From positions 1,398,001 through 1,462,000 of the forward strand of contig NC_003030.1 in assembly GCF_000008765.1 (NCBI RefSeq): a stretch of 64,000 bases of DNA. The letters run 5' to 3'. The notes beneath the pieces are model-generated. The model was not told where the DNA came from and did not search any database. It saw nothing but the letters and a program-made list of their open reading frames with translations. A program made the position numbers and the translations under genes. Source of the DNA: Clostridium acetobutylicum ATCC 824. Lineage in GTDB: Bacteria > Bacillota > Clostridia > Clostridiales > Clostridiaceae. Positions within the stretch are counted from its first letter, which is position 1. Each line of letters begins with the position of its first letter. Shown here one piece after another: positions 18,312 through 27,547 of this stretch.

Positions 18312-19339
18312 TTAACTATACTGAACTTGAAGAAAATATTAAGAAAAACAATATAGAAAATGTATACATAATGTGCGGTTTTAATGAAAAACTTATGAAG
18401 GAAAGTATAAATAAAATACTAAAAAAATCAATAAGCCAGGATTTTGAAAGTCTAAATTACAGTGTGTTTGATGGAAATGAAGTTGAGTTTGAGGATATTT
18501 TAAATGCTTGCGAAACTGTTCCGTTTATGAGCGAAAAAAGGATGGTAGTTGTATATAGAGCTGGTTTCTTAAACGATAATTCAAGTGGTTCTAATAAAAA
18601 TTCGGATAAGTTAATAAAGGACATAGAAAAGTATGTACCTAACGTACCTAAGCACTGCATATTGGTTATGTATTATGTATTTGATAATACTAGAGAAAAG
18701 CCTTCTTACAGGGTTAAGAAATTTGATAAAAAGGTATGTGTGGTAGAATTTTCAAAACTTAGAGGAATGCAGTTTCAGAAAAAGGTTAAAGACGTATTTG
18801 CTGAGAAAGGAAAACAAATAGGAAAAACTGAGCTCAATTATTTTTGCAGCAGGGTAGAAAATAACATGGATATAGTTTATAACGAGATTGAAAAGTTATG
18901 CTGCTACACTCTTGAAAAAGAGATAACAAAAGAAAGTATAGATAACCTTCTTCAACCTAATGAAACAGACGATATTTTCAATTTAGTAGATTACATTTCT
19001 CAATCAAAACCAGAGATGGCTATAACTGTTTTAAATGAAATAATGTACAAGGGTGTAAAAGCAAATAGTATATTATATATGGTAGAAAGACAATTTAAAC
19101 TAATGCTAAGTATAAAAATAGGTATTGAAAATAAGCAAAGTAAGGAAGCGCTTGTTAAGGAGTTAAAATTAAATCCATACGTATGCGATAAGATGATAAA
19201 TGAGTGTAAGAGATTTACTATGAAAAAAATACTTAAATCTTTAGATATATGTCTCAGAACTGAAAAAGAGCTTAAAAGTGTTTCGGGAGATCCTAAATTT
19301 AAGATGGAAGTTTTGATTATAAATTTGGCAATAATATAA
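18308..19339 (+). CDS. holA: DNA polymerase III subunit delta
   Basis: A 343-residue clamp-loader subunit that opens the sliding clamp. The N-terminal domain has the YIMCGFNEKLMKESINKIL start of the family in place of a true P-loop, and the C-terminal collar domain follows. It lies in the usual Firmicute position comEA-comEC-holA-rpsT and overlaps comEC by 4 bp (ATGA), so its translation may suffer from the upstream stop unless other initiation is used. Confidence 0.92.
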   Translation: MINYTELEENIKKNNIENVYIMCGFNEKLMKESINKILKKSISQDFESLNYSVFDGNEVEFEDILNACETVPFMSEKRMVVVYRAGFLNDNSSGSNKNSDKLIKDIEKYVPNVPKHCILVMYYVFDNTREKPSYRVKKFDKKVCVVEFSKLRGMQFQKKVKDVFAEKGKQIGKTELNYFCSRVENNMDIVYNEIEKLCCYTLEKEITKESIDNLLQPNETDDIFNLVDYISQSKPEMAITVLNEIMYKGVKANSILYMVERQFKLMLSIKIGIENKQSKEALVKELKLNPYVCDKMINECKRFTMKKILKSLDICLRTEKELKSVSGDPKFKMEVLIINLAII

Positions 19340-19361
19340 ATTTGAAGAAAGTTTAGAAATA

Positions 19362-19391
19362 AAAAAAAGCCGGTATAACCGGTTTTTTTTA
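19362..19391. terminator. Bidirectional terminator between holA and rpsT
   Basis: GCCGGT/ACCGG-centred stem with an A run on the left and a T run on the right, so it serves both converging genes. Confidence 0.9.
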
Positions 19392-19655
19392 TGCATTTAA
19401 AGAATTTAATTTTAAAGCTAATCTTGATTTTTTTCTAGCAGCTTTATTTTTGTGAATTATACCTTTTGAAGCAGCCATATCTAAAGCTTTAGATACAGTA
19501 GCAAATGCAGTTTTTGATTCTTCAACATTCTTTGCTTCAAAAGCAGCCTCAAATTTCTTTATGTAAGTTTTTAAAGCTGATTTAATCATTTTATTTCTAA
19601 GAGTTTTAGTTTCGATTACCTTTATTCTCTTTTTTGCTGATTTAATATTTGCCAT
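19389..19655 (-). CDS. rpsT: Small-subunit ribosomal protein S20
   Basis: An 88-residue basic protein starting [13 protein letters not shown] and ending with the conserved helical region [20 protein letters not shown]. An in-frame GTG at 19667 lies inside the AAGGTGGTG ribosome site, so ATG at 19655 is the start. S20 binds 16S rRNA early in 30S assembly. It is convergent with holA and divergent from gpr. Confidence 0.97.
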   Translation of the reverse strand: MANIKSAKKRIKVIETKTLRNKMIKSALKTYIKKFEAAFEAKNVEESKTAFATVSKALDMAASKGIIHKNKAARKKSRLALKLNSLNA

Positions 19656-19838
19656 TTTTTTCACCACCTTGCAATTTTGTATATGCTAGCAGTTTTGGGG
19701 AAATCTGCATTAAGCCACACTAAACATTAACAAATGATATTATAACATTAAAGTACATAATCTTCAAGTGGAATTTGTTTTAAAAATGGAATAGTTATAT
19801 ATAAATGAGGTAAAAATAATGAAAAAGGAGGAGAGAAT

Positions 19839-20822
19839 ATGAATAGTGTTAGAACTGACCTTGCAGTAGAGGCAAGAGAGATGTACTGTGAGAAAACCGA
19901 AAATGGTGATAATGGAGTAAGAGTAGATACAAAAAGAATAGAAGATATAGAGATTACTACAGTCGATGTTTTAAATGATAAAGGCGAAGAAAGAATAAGG
20001 AAGCAAAAAGGTACATATATAACACTAGATATACCAAAGGTTACCTTGTATGATTCTGAAGATATAGAAGAGATAAGTAAGGTGTTTGCTGATGAACTTT
20101 CGAAGATAATAAGTAAAGCAAAGCTTGATAGCAGTATGACTGTTTTAGTAGTGGGACTTGGTAATTGGAACATAACACCAGATTCTTTAGGACCAAAGGT
20201 TATAGGAAAACTTATGGTGACAAGACATTTAAAAAAATATATACCAGATAGTATTGATGAGGGAATACGTCCGGTTTGCGCTGTAGCACCTGGAGTTCTT
20301 GGAATTACTGGTATGGAGACAGGGGAAATAATACGAGGAATAGTTCAAAATATAAAACCCGATCTTATTGTATGCATAGATGCACTAGCCGCGAGAAAGA
20401 TGGGAAGAGTAAATTCTACTATTCAAATTGGCAACACTGGAATATCTCCTGGATCAGGTGTAGGAAATATGAGGATGGAATTAAGCCAAAAGACTCTTGG
20501 AGTTCCAGTTATAGCAGTTGGTGTTCCTACTGTAGTTGATGCTGCAACTATGGCAAATGATACTATTGATATAGTTATTGAAAAAATGAAAGGCGAAGTT
20601 AGTGAAGATAGTAAATTTTATAGTTTGTTAAAGGCAATAGATACAGAAGAAAAGTCTCAACTTATATATGAAGTACTTAATCCATATGTTGGGGATTTAC
20701 TTGTTACACCTAAAGAAGTGGATATGATTATGGAGACGCTTTCAAAAATTATAGCATCAGGTATAAATATTGCACTTCAACCAGCACTTGAATTAAGTGA
20801 AATAAACAAATATGTTAATTAA
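19839..20822 (+). CDS. gpr: Germination protease GPR
   Basis: A 327-residue M63-family protease that degrades small acid-soluble spore proteins at germination. The N-terminus VRTDLAVEA carries the short propeptide and cleavage region. Family segments include VVGLGNWNITPDSLGPKV, PGVLGITGMET and IDALAARKMGRVNSTIQI. Very strong AAGGAGGAG ribosome site. Expected to be made in the forespore under sigma-F/G; I could not fix a clear sigma-F/G promoter in the 170-bp gap. Confidence 0.96.
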   Translation: MNSVRTDLAVEAREMYCEKTENGDNGVRVDTKRIEDIEITTVDVLNDKGEERIRKQKGTYITLDIPKVTLYDSEDIEEISKVFADELSKIISKAKLDSSMTVLVVGLGNWNITPDSLGPKVIGKLMVTRHLKKYIPDSIDEGIRPVCAVAPGVLGITGMETGEIIRGIVQNIKPDLIVCIDALAARKMGRVNSTIQIGNTGISPGSGVGNMRMELSQKTLGVPVIAVGVPTVVDAATMANDTIDIVIEKMKGEVSEDSKFYSLLKAIDTEEKSQLIYEVLNPYVGDLLVTPKEVDMIMETLSKIIASGINIALQPALELSEINKYVN

Positions 20823-20878
20823 TTTCTAAGTAATAAACATCCATTCCTCTTAATATATTTATTAACGGAGGGGATATA

Positions 20879-21949
20879 ATGGTTGTTAAAGTGATAAACA
20901 AAAAACAAGATAAATTTTATTTTAAATTAGGAATGTTTATTTTAATATTTTTAATTTTAGGTGTAAGTTTATTAAATATTATTGGAATAAATGTAGATAA
21001 AACATATGAGAATGGAAATGGTATGTATGCTCATATAGTAGATTATAGTTTACCTTGGGTTAAAGTAGCTAATAATAAGAATACAAGTGAAAATACATAT
21101 TCCATAAAAAACATTATTTTATCAGCAGCAGGACTTGATATAAATAAGCCTGAAAATGTAATATCTAAAGAAGTATCATTTTTAGGTGAGGCATTGCCTA
21201 AGTCTATAAAAAGTGAATGCCCTAATGAAAGCTTTACTTTAGATGATAAAGATGTGGTTAAGAGTACAAGTGGTTCTGTTCAAAATGAACCCTTAAAAAA
21301 TATAAATGAAAATATTTATGATCCTAAATTAAAAAAGGCACTTGATAAATCAAAGCCTGAAATTTTAATATATCATTCACATACAACAGAAGCATATAAG
21401 CCATATCCAGCAGATTCTTTGAATTCAACTCAAAATGTATGTGCGGTGGGCGATGAACTTGTTAAGGAACTGGGAGAGAAATATGGTATATATGCTATAA
21501 ATGATAAAACAGTTCATAATGTGGTTGATTATAATAAAAGTTATACGCGTTCAGGTGAAACACTTGATAAGTATTTAAAGCAGTATGGCGATTTTAAAAT
21601 GATAATAGATATGCATAGAGATTCTGATGTGCCTAAAAGTAAAGTTACTGCTAGAATAAATGGTGAAGATGTAGCTAAATTTATGTTTGTCATGACAAGA
21701 AAAAATCCGCATTTTGATAAGAATATGGCTCTTGTTAATGGACTTGTATCAATATGCAATAAGGATTTTCCTGGTATATTTAATGGGATATATTATTATG
21801 ATTATGGAATAAATTATTACAATCAACAAAAAAGTAATAATGCATTTTTGTTAGAGGTAGGCTCAGATATAAACACAATTGATGAGGCTAAGGGAACTTC
21901 TAAATATTTAGCAAGAATTATTGCAGAATACTTAAATGGCAAAAAATGA
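20879..21949 (+). CDS. spoIIP: Stage II sporulation protein P
   Basis: A 356-residue peptidoglycan amidase/endopeptidase needed for engulfment. N-terminal membrane anchor at about 17-38. The catalytic zinc domain shows LIYHSHTTEAYKP, IIDMHRDS and LLEVGSDINTIDEA, all diagnostic of SpoIIP. It follows gpr, the usual order in clostridia and bacilli, and ends just before a hairpin overlapping the next ribosome site. Confidence 0.95.
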   Translation: MVVKVINKKQDKFYFKLGMFILIFLILGVSLLNIIGINVDKTYENGNGMYAHIVDYSLPWVKVANNKNTSENTYSIKNIILSAAGLDINKPENVISKEVSFLGEALPKSIKSECPNESFTLDDKDVVKSTSGSVQNEPLKNINENIYDPKLKKALDKSKPEILIYHSHTTEAYKPYPADSLNSTQNVCAVGDELVKELGEKYGIYAINDKTVHNVVDYNKSYTRSGETLDKYLKQYGDFKMIIDMHRDSDVPKSKVTARINGEDVAKFMFVMTRKNPHFDKNMALVNGLVSICNKDFPGIFNGIYYYDYGINYYNQQKSNNAFLLEVGSDINTIDEAKGTSKYLARIIAEYLNGKK

Positions 21950-21966
21950 ATAAAATACTGTAAAAA

Positions 21967-21996
21967 AGTACATCCTTAAAAAGGAGGTGCTTTTTT
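21967..21996 (+). terminator. Imperfect hairpin with T run that also contains the next ribosome site
   Basis: AGTACATCCTT (21967-21977) pairs imperfectly with AAGGAGGTGCT (21981-21991), followed by TTTTTT. The 3' arm is the Shine-Dalgarno of the gene at 22001, so the structure could both end spoIIP transcripts and hide that ribosome site. Confidence 0.55.
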
Positions 21997-22000
21997 ATAT

Positions 22001-22495
22001 ATGATAAAAAGATATAAAATTATATTTTGTATGATGGTTTTTTTTGGTGTTATTATATTTATTATATTAAACAATATTGAACTTAATAGAAGTATATATT
22101 GTAATGATGTTCACATAAAGGTAAGTGAAGAGAGATCTAGAAATGAAAGCAATGATTACAATCTAGATGATATGGAAAAACATTTAGATAATCTTGAAAA
22201 TAAAAGTAAAAGTAAAAATTCTAGCAAGGACAATTTCGATATGTTATCTAGAGTTTATGTACCTAAATTTAGAATACTCTATAGTGAAAACCCATTTGAT
22301 ATAAGATTTGAAACCTTGCATTATAAAATCTATATAAATAAAAGTATAGAGGATTATGCTGAACGTGAGAAAAGTATTTTGTTCTGTAAGCTGGATGAAT
22401 ATTATAAAGATATAAATAACTATATGGATGATATTACAGCATATATAGGAATATTTAAAATAAAGTTACTAGGCTTTATTCATAGGGTTTACTAG
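22001..22495 (+). CDS. Hypothetical membrane-anchored protein
   Basis: 164 residues: a short basic N-terminus, one membrane helix (about 6-25), then a charged extracytoplasmic region with a Lys/Ser/Asn-rich linker (about 60-78) and a helical C-terminal half. I do not recognise the family. Its place between spoIIP and lepA suggests a possible sporulation or envelope role, but nothing in the protein proves it. AAGGAGGTG ribosome site about 11 nt upstream, inside a hairpin. Confidence 0.6.
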   Translation: MIKRYKIIFCMMVFFGVIIFIILNNIELNRSIYCNDVHIKVSEERSRNESNDYNLDDMEKHLDNLENKSKSKNSSKDNFDMLSRVYVPKFRILYSENPFDIRFETLHYKIYINKSIEDYAEREKSILFCKLDEYYKDINNYMDDITAYIGIFKIKLLGFIHRVY

Positions 22496-22516
22496 TGAAA
22501 CAAAGCTAAAATCCTA

Positions 22517-22552
22517 TAAAAGGGTTTTTGTTGACAAAAACCCTTTTATTTA
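22517..22552 (+). terminator. Strong terminator before lepA
   Basis: 14-bp perfect stem TAAAAGGGTTTTTG / CAAAAACCCTTTTA (22517-22530 with 22535-22548), loop TTGA. Confidence 0.85.
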
Positions 22553-22561
22553 TGCTATAAT
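22531..22561 (+). promoter_or_regulatory. Promoter for lepA embedded in the terminator
   Basis: TTGACA (22531-22536) begins in the terminator loop. TATAAT (22556-22561) follows after 19 nt, longer than ideal. lepA starts 35 bp further on. Confidence 0.55.
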
Positions 22562-22595
22562 TTAAATTGATTCGTACATTTGGAGGGATAACAAA

Positions 22596-24404
22596 ATGCA
22601 AAGTGAAAGACAAAAACATATAAGAAACTTTTGCATAGTTGCGCACATAGATCATGGTAAATCAACGCTTGCTGATAGATTGCTTGAACATACAGGAACC
22701 TTAACACACAGAGAGATGGAAGAGCAAGTTCTTGATAATATGGAGATTGAGAGAGAAAGAGGAATAACAATAAAATCTCAAGCGGCAAGATTAATATATA
22801 AGAGGCCAGAAGACGGGCAGGAGTATATACTAAATCTTATAGATACCCCAGGTCATGTAGATTTTAACTATGAGGTTTCAAGAAGTTTAGCAGCCTGTGA
22901 GGGTGCTGTATTAGTTGTAGATGCAACGCAAGGAATACAGGCACAAACTCTTGCGAATTGCTATATGGCAGTAGATCATGGACTTGAGGTGGTTCCAGTA
23001 ATCAATAAAATAGATCTTCCAAGTGCTAGACCGGATGAGATAAAAAATGAGATTGAAGATGTAATAGGAATAGAATCCAGTGATGCTCCTCTTATATCTG
23101 CTAAAACTGGTCTTAATATTGAAGATGTACTTGAAGCTGTAGTACAAAAAGTTCCAGCACCTAGTGGAGATGAAAAAGGTCCACTGAAGGCTCTTATTTT
23201 TGATTCATACTATGATAGCTATAAAGGTGTTGTATGCCATATAAGAATTAAAGATGGAACGGTAAAGGCAGGTACGAGAATAAAGCTTATGGCAGCTAAT
23301 AAGGAATATGAGGTTATTGAGGTTGGTGTATTTGTACCCAACTACTTAAAGGTAGAAGAACTTAAGGCTGGAGATGTTGGATATATAACTGCATCTATTA
23401 AAAATGTAAGAGATGCTAGAGTTGGAGATACAATAACGGAAGTAAATAATCCAGCAAAGGAGCCTCTTCTTGGATATAGACCGGCTATATCTATGGTTTA
23501 TAGTGGTATTTATCCTATAGATAGTTCAAAGTATGAGGAGCTTAAGGAAGCACTTGAGAAACTTCAAGTAAATGATGCTGCACTTAATTTTGAACCTGAA
23601 ACGTCAATAGCGCTTGGATTTGGTTTTAGATGTGGATTTCTAGGACTACTTCACATGGAGATAATGCAGGAGAGAATAGAAAAGGAATTCAATTTAGATG
23701 TAATAATGACAGCACCATCTGTTATATATAAAGTTAAAAAGACAGATGGAACTCTAATTGAAATAACTAATCCTACAAATCTTCCAGAACCTACAGAAAT
23801 AGATTATATGGAAGAACCCGTTGTAAAAGCACAGATAATAACGCCATCTGATTTTGTTGGAGCTGTAATGGAGCTTTGTCAAAATAAAAGGGGAACCTTT
23901 ATAGATATGGAATATATAGAAACAACAAGAGTAATGCTTAATTATAGGGTGCCTCTTAATGAAATTATATATGATTTTTTTGATTCGCTTAAATCTAGAA
24001 CTAAGGGATATGCTTCTTTTGATTATGAATTAGATGGTTATATGAGAACAGAGCTTGTAAAATTGGATATAATCTTAAATTCAGAGGTTGTGGATGCGTT
24101 ATCTATGATTGTACCTAAGGATAGAGCTTATGCAAAAGGAAGAACTATGGCAGAAAAATTAAAAGAAATAATCCCAAGACAGCTATTTGAAATACCAATA
24201 CAAGCAGCAGTTGGAAGTAAAATAATAGCTAGAGAAACAGTTAAAGCATTAAGAAAAGATGTACTTGCAAAATGCTATGGAGGAGATATTTCAAGAAAGA
24301 GAAAACTTCTTGAGAAACAAAAGGAAGGTAAGAAGAGAATGAGACAGGTAGGAAGTGTTGAAGTTCCGCAAGAAGCCTTTATGTCAATACTCAAGAATGA
24401 TTAG
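22596..24404 (+). CDS. lepA: Elongation factor 4 (LepA)
   Basis: A 602-residue translational GTPase that back-translocates or helps remodel stalled ribosomes. G motifs: AHIDHGKS (P-loop), DTPGH and NKID. The domain order is EF-G-like without domain IV and with the LepA-specific C-terminal domain ending in [17 protein letters not shown]. Full family length, GGAGGG ribosome site. Confidence 0.97.
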   Translation: MQSERQKHIRNFCIVAHIDHGKSTLADRLLEHTGTLTHREMEEQVLDNMEIERERGITIKSQAARLIYKRPEDGQEYILNLIDTPGHVDFNYEVSRSLAACEGAVLVVDATQGIQAQTLANCYMAVDHGLEVVPVINKIDLPSARPDEIKNEIEDVIGIESSDAPLISAKTGLNIEDVLEAVVQKVPAPSGDEKGPLKALIFDSYYDSYKGVVCHIRIKDGTVKAGTRIKLMAANKEYEVIEVGVFVPNYLKVEELKAGDVGYITASIKNVRDARVGDTITEVNNPAKEPLLGYRPAISMVYSGIYPIDSSKYEELKEALEKLQVNDAALNFEPETSIALGFGFRCGFLGLLHMEIMQERIEKEFNLDVIMTAPSVIYKVKKTDGTLIEITNPTNLPEPTEIDYMEEPVVKAQIITPSDFVGAVMELCQNKRGTFIDMEYIETTRVMLNYRVPLNEIIYDFFDSLKSRTKGYASFDYELDGYMRTELVKLDIILNSEVVDALSMIVPKDRAYAKGRTMAEKLKEIIPRQLFEIPIQAAVGSKIIARETVKALRKDVLAKCYGGDISRKRKLLEKQKEGKKRMRQVGSVEVPQEAFMSILKND

Positions 24405-24462
24405 ATTTGGTATTAGGTTAAATTTAATTTTTACAAAACCAAAGTGAAATCAGCTGAATTAA

Positions 24463-24512
24463 AAATACTATATGTTCATAATCATGTTAAGATTGTGGTG
24501 CATATAGTATTT
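24463..24512. terminator. Long hairpin between lepA and hemW
   Basis: Outer 12-bp perfect stem AAATACTATATG (24463-24474) / CATATAGTATTT (24501-24512). A further 7-bp inner stem (24477-24483 with 24491-24497) is present. Probable terminator, though the T run afterwards is weak (TAAGTTTT). Confidence 0.55.
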
Positions 24513-24562
24513 AAGTTTTACAAAAAATTTACTTATCTTTTTAATTGAATTGAGATGATTTT

Positions 24563-25687
24563 ATGAACAAATTAGGTCTTTATATACATATCCCATTTTG
24601 TAAGAGCAAATGCCTTTATTGTGATTTTCCATCCTATGCATGTATAGAAGATTACATGATACCATATGCAAAAGCATTATGTACAGAAATTGAAAAGGCT
24701 AGCATAAATAAAGTTTTTAGCAGTATTTTTATTGGAGGAGGTACTCCTAGTTTTCTATCAATAGAAGCTTTAAATATATTATGTGATGCCTTAAAGAAGG
24801 TTAGAAAAACTAAAGATGTTGAGTTTACAGTAGAAGGTAATCCTAATTCATTTACAGAAAAAAAGCTCATGGTATTTAAGGATATGGGAGTAAATAGATT
24901 AAGTATAGGTCTTCAAGCGTGTCAAGATAGACTTTTAAAAAAGCTTGGTAGAATACATACGTTAAAGGAGTTTACAGTTGCTTTTAAAAGAGCTAGAAAT
25001 TTAGGTTTTAATAATATAAATGTGGATTTAATGTTTGGAATTCCAGATCAGACTTTAGAAGATTTTAAGGAGTCATTGGAGTTTATAACAAAATTAAAGC
25101 CTGAACATATTTCTTCATATAGTCTAATAGTTGAGGAAGGAACACCTTATTTTAAAATGAATGAGGGTGGTAAGTTAAAGCTTCCAAATGAGGATGAAGA
25201 AAGAGATATGTATTCTTTTGCGCGTACTTTTCTTGAAGAAAAAGGATATAATCAATATGAAATTTCTAACTTTGCGGTTAAAGATAAAGAGTGTAGACAC
25301 AATCTTATTTACTGGGAGCTTGATAACTATATAGGTTGTGGGGCATCAGCGCATTCGTATTTTAATGGAGTAAGGTATAGAAATATAAATAATGTGAAAA
25401 AATATATAGAACAAATTTCAAAGGGTAATAGCGTAGTAGAAGAGAATCATAGGAATTTACTTAAAGAAGATATGGAAGAATTCATGTTTTTAGGACTTAG
25501 AAAAACTCGGGGAGTATCAATTGAGGAATTTAAGTTGAAATTTAATAAGGATATACAAGAGGTTTATGGAGATGTTATAAAAAAATATGAAACAATTGGT
25601 ATGATAATTTTGAATGAACACCGAGTATTCTTGACTGAGAGAGGCATGCAGATATCTAATTCTATAATGTGTGATTTTCTATTATAG
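24563..25687 (+). CDS. hemW: HemW-type radical SAM heme chaperone
   Basis: A 374-residue protein in the coproporphyrinogen oxidase-like radical SAM group. Cluster motif in YIHIPFCKSKCLYCDF (residues 6-21), then GGGTPSFL, and the HemW C-terminal domain with ISNFAVKDKECRHNLIYW. HemW inserts heme into respiratory proteins; older annotation calls it oxygen-independent coproporphyrinogen III oxidase. It lies upstream of hrcA as in Bacillus. No strong ribosome site; TTGAGATG at 24549-24556 is the nearest. Confidence 0.9.
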   Translation: MNKLGLYIHIPFCKSKCLYCDFPSYACIEDYMIPYAKALCTEIEKASINKVFSSIFIGGGTPSFLSIEALNILCDALKKVRKTKDVEFTVEGNPNSFTEKKLMVFKDMGVNRLSIGLQACQDRLLKKLGRIHTLKEFTVAFKRARNLGFNNINVDLMFGIPDQTLEDFKESLEFITKLKPEHISSYSLIVEEGTPYFKMNEGGKLKLPNEDEERDMYSFARTFLEEKGYNQYEISNFAVKDKECRHNLIYWELDNYIGCGASAHSYFNGVRYRNINNVKKYIEQISKGNSVVEENHRNLLKEDMEEFMFLGLRKTRGVSIEEFKLKFNKDIQEVYGDVIKKYETIGMIILNEHRVFLTERGMQISNSIMCDFLL

Positions 25688-25789
25688 CGATATATGGAAT
25701 AATGACGAAAAATTCTTAGAAAATTAGTATAAAACATGGCTAAATAGCATCTGAGGAGAAATAGACTAATTTTATGAAAATAAGAAAAG

Positions 25790-25818
25790 TTGACAAAGAT
25801 AATGTCAGGTGATATTTT
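25790..25818 (+). promoter_or_regulatory. Sigma-A promoter of the hrcA-dnaK operon
   Basis: TTGACA (25790-25795) and TATTTT (25813-25818) with 17 nt between them. The start of transcription would lie just before the CIRCE operator. Confidence 0.85.
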
Positions 25819-25831
25819 ATAAACATAGTCA

Positions 25832-25858
25832 TTAGCACTCAAAGAGAGTGAGTGCTAA
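25832..25858 (+). promoter_or_regulatory. CIRCE operator (HrcA-binding site)
   Basis: Perfect inverted repeat TTAGCACTC (25832-25840), 9-nt spacer, GAGTGCTAA (25850-25858). This is the full consensus, just downstream of the promoter and 15 bp before hrcA, so the operon is repressed by its own first product and relieved by heat. Confidence 0.99.
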
Positions 25859-25873
25859 TAAAGAGGTGATAAT

Positions 25874-26905
25874 ATGGAAATGGAGGAAAGAAAACTTAAG
25901 ATTCTTCAGGCTATAATAAACGATTATATAAATAATGGTGAGCCTGTTGGTTCAAGGACCATTGCGAAGAAGTATAATCTAGGAATAAGTTCTGCTACTA
26001 TAAGGAATGAAATGGCAGACTTAGAGGAAATGGGTTATATTGAACAACTCCATACCTCTTCTGGAAGAAAACCTTCTGATAAAGGATATAGATTATATGT
26101 TGATAGACTTATGGAAATACCAAGTATGTCAGTTGAAGAAGAGATGCTTATAAAAGCAAAGATAATAGATAGTGCACTTTATGAGATAGATAAACTTGTA
26201 AAACAGGCAATGTCTTTAGTGTCTGAGATGACTAAGCTTACATGTGTAGTAAAATCATTGTCAGCTAGAAAAAGTTATATTAAATCAATAAGTTTAATTA
26301 ATATAGAGCCAAATATGATTCTATGTGTATTTATTACAGATAGTGGTATGATTAAAAACAGTATCATTAGAGTAAAGAGTAACATAGAGAATAGTTCACT
26401 TGAGAGAATAGCTAATATATTAAACTCTAAACTCAAGGGACTTACCATAGAACAAATAAATCTTGAGGTAATAAATAATATTAAAAAGGATCTACGTGAG
26501 TATGGCCATATATTTGATTGCATAATGCCAAATCTTTATGATATTTTAAGAGAAGCTGATTCTACTGAAGTTTATAAAGAAGGTACTATGAATATTTTTA
26601 ACTATCCTGAATTTAAGGATATTGAAAAAGCCAAGGAATTTTTGTCTGTAATTGATGATAGAAGGATACTAGATACTTTATTTAATGCTTCTGGTGGAGT
26701 TACCGTGAATATTGGTAATGAAAATAGTATAAAAGAAGCTAGAGATTTTAGCGTTGTATCTTCAGTATATAAATACAATGGGAGACCATTGGGAACTATA
26801 GGAATTATAGGACCGACAAGGATACCTTATTCAAAAGTAATCAAGGTCATTATGGAAGTAGTAGACCAGATTAATAATAATTTAGATAAAATGAATAATA
26901 GCTAG
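25874..26905 (+). CDS. hrcA: Heat-inducible transcription repressor HrcA
   Basis: A 343-residue repressor with an N-terminal winged helix (EPVGSRTIAKKYNLGISSATIRNEMADLEEMGYIEQ, described here by its ends EPVGS and GYIEQ at about residues 19-57) and a C-terminal dimerisation domain with GTIGIIGPTRIPY. It binds CIRCE directly upstream; GroE-assisted folding is the known temperature signal. First gene of hrcA-grpE-dnaK-dnaJ. Confidence 0.97.
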   Translation: MEMEERKLKILQAIINDYINNGEPVGSRTIAKKYNLGISSATIRNEMADLEEMGYIEQLHTSSGRKPSDKGYRLYVDRLMEIPSMSVEEEMLIKAKIIDSALYEIDKLVKQAMSLVSEMTKLTCVVKSLSARKSYIKSISLINIEPNMILCVFITDSGMIKNSIIRVKSNIENSSLERIANILNSKLKGLTIEQINLEVINNIKKDLREYGHIFDCIMPNLYDILREADSTEVYKEGTMNIFNYPEFKDIEKAKEFLSVIDDRRILDTLFNASGGVTVNIGNENSIKEARDFSVVSSVYKYNGRPLGTIGIIGPTRIPYSKVIKVIMEVVDQINNNLDKMNNS

Positions 26906-26924
26906 TAGAGTAAGAGGTGAGCTT

Positions 26925-27527
26925 ATGCAAGAAAAAGATAGTAAAGATGTTACAATGGAAGATGAAGAAACTATAGCTTCCCAAGAGGAAATCGAGGTTG
27001 AAGGAAATAGTGAAGAATCTTCTAAAGAAGAGGAATCCAATAATTCTGAGATTTCAGATGAAAATCTTAGTGAAGAAAATTTAAAATTAAAGGATGAAAA
27101 TGAAAAATTGAAAAATGAATTGGATGCTGCTAAAGATAGACTTTTGAGATTAAGTGCAGAGTATGAAAATTATAGAAATAGAACTGCAAAGGAAAAGGAA
27201 GGCATTTATACAGATGCTTGTAGCGATGTAATAAATGAAATGCTTCCTACACTTGATAATCTTGAAAGAGCAGCTTCAACAGAAGGTAGTGCAGAAGATA
27301 TAAAAAAAGGTGTAGAAATGGTTGTAAAACAGTTTAAGAATTCTCTTTCAAAATTAGGTATTGAAGAAATACCTAGTGAAGGAAAATTTGATCCTAATCT
27401 TCACAATGCGGTTATGCATATAGAAGATGAAGGTTATGGAGAAAATGAAGTTGTGGAAGTCCTACAAAAAGGATATAAAAGAGGAGATAAAGTATTAAGA
27501 CATAGTATGGTTAAAGTTGCCAACTAA
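26925..27527 (+). CDS. grpE: Nucleotide exchange factor GrpE
   Basis: A 200-residue DnaK cofactor. The first ~60 residues are very acidic and likely disordered, then a long coiled coil (about 45-100) and the C-terminal beta domain (FDPNLHNAVMHIED, EVLQKGYKRGDKVLRHSMV), the part that opens the DnaK nucleotide site. It lies 19 nt after hrcA and 20 nt before dnaK. Confidence 0.97.
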   Translation: MQEKDSKDVTMEDEETIASQEEIEVEGNSEESSKEEESNNSEISDENLSEENLKLKDENEKLKNELDAAKDRLLRLSAEYENYRNRTAKEKEGIYTDACSDVINEMLPTLDNLERAASTEGSAEDIKKGVEMVVKQFKNSLSKLGIEEIPSEGKFDPNLHNAVMHIEDEGYGENEVVEVLQKGYKRGDKVLRHSMVKVAN

Positions 27528-27547
27528 ATATATAGGAGGTTTTTATA

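Noticed and set aside
19748-20173. 141-codon reverse-strand frame opposite gpr
   Set aside because: Shadow of gpr; no family features.
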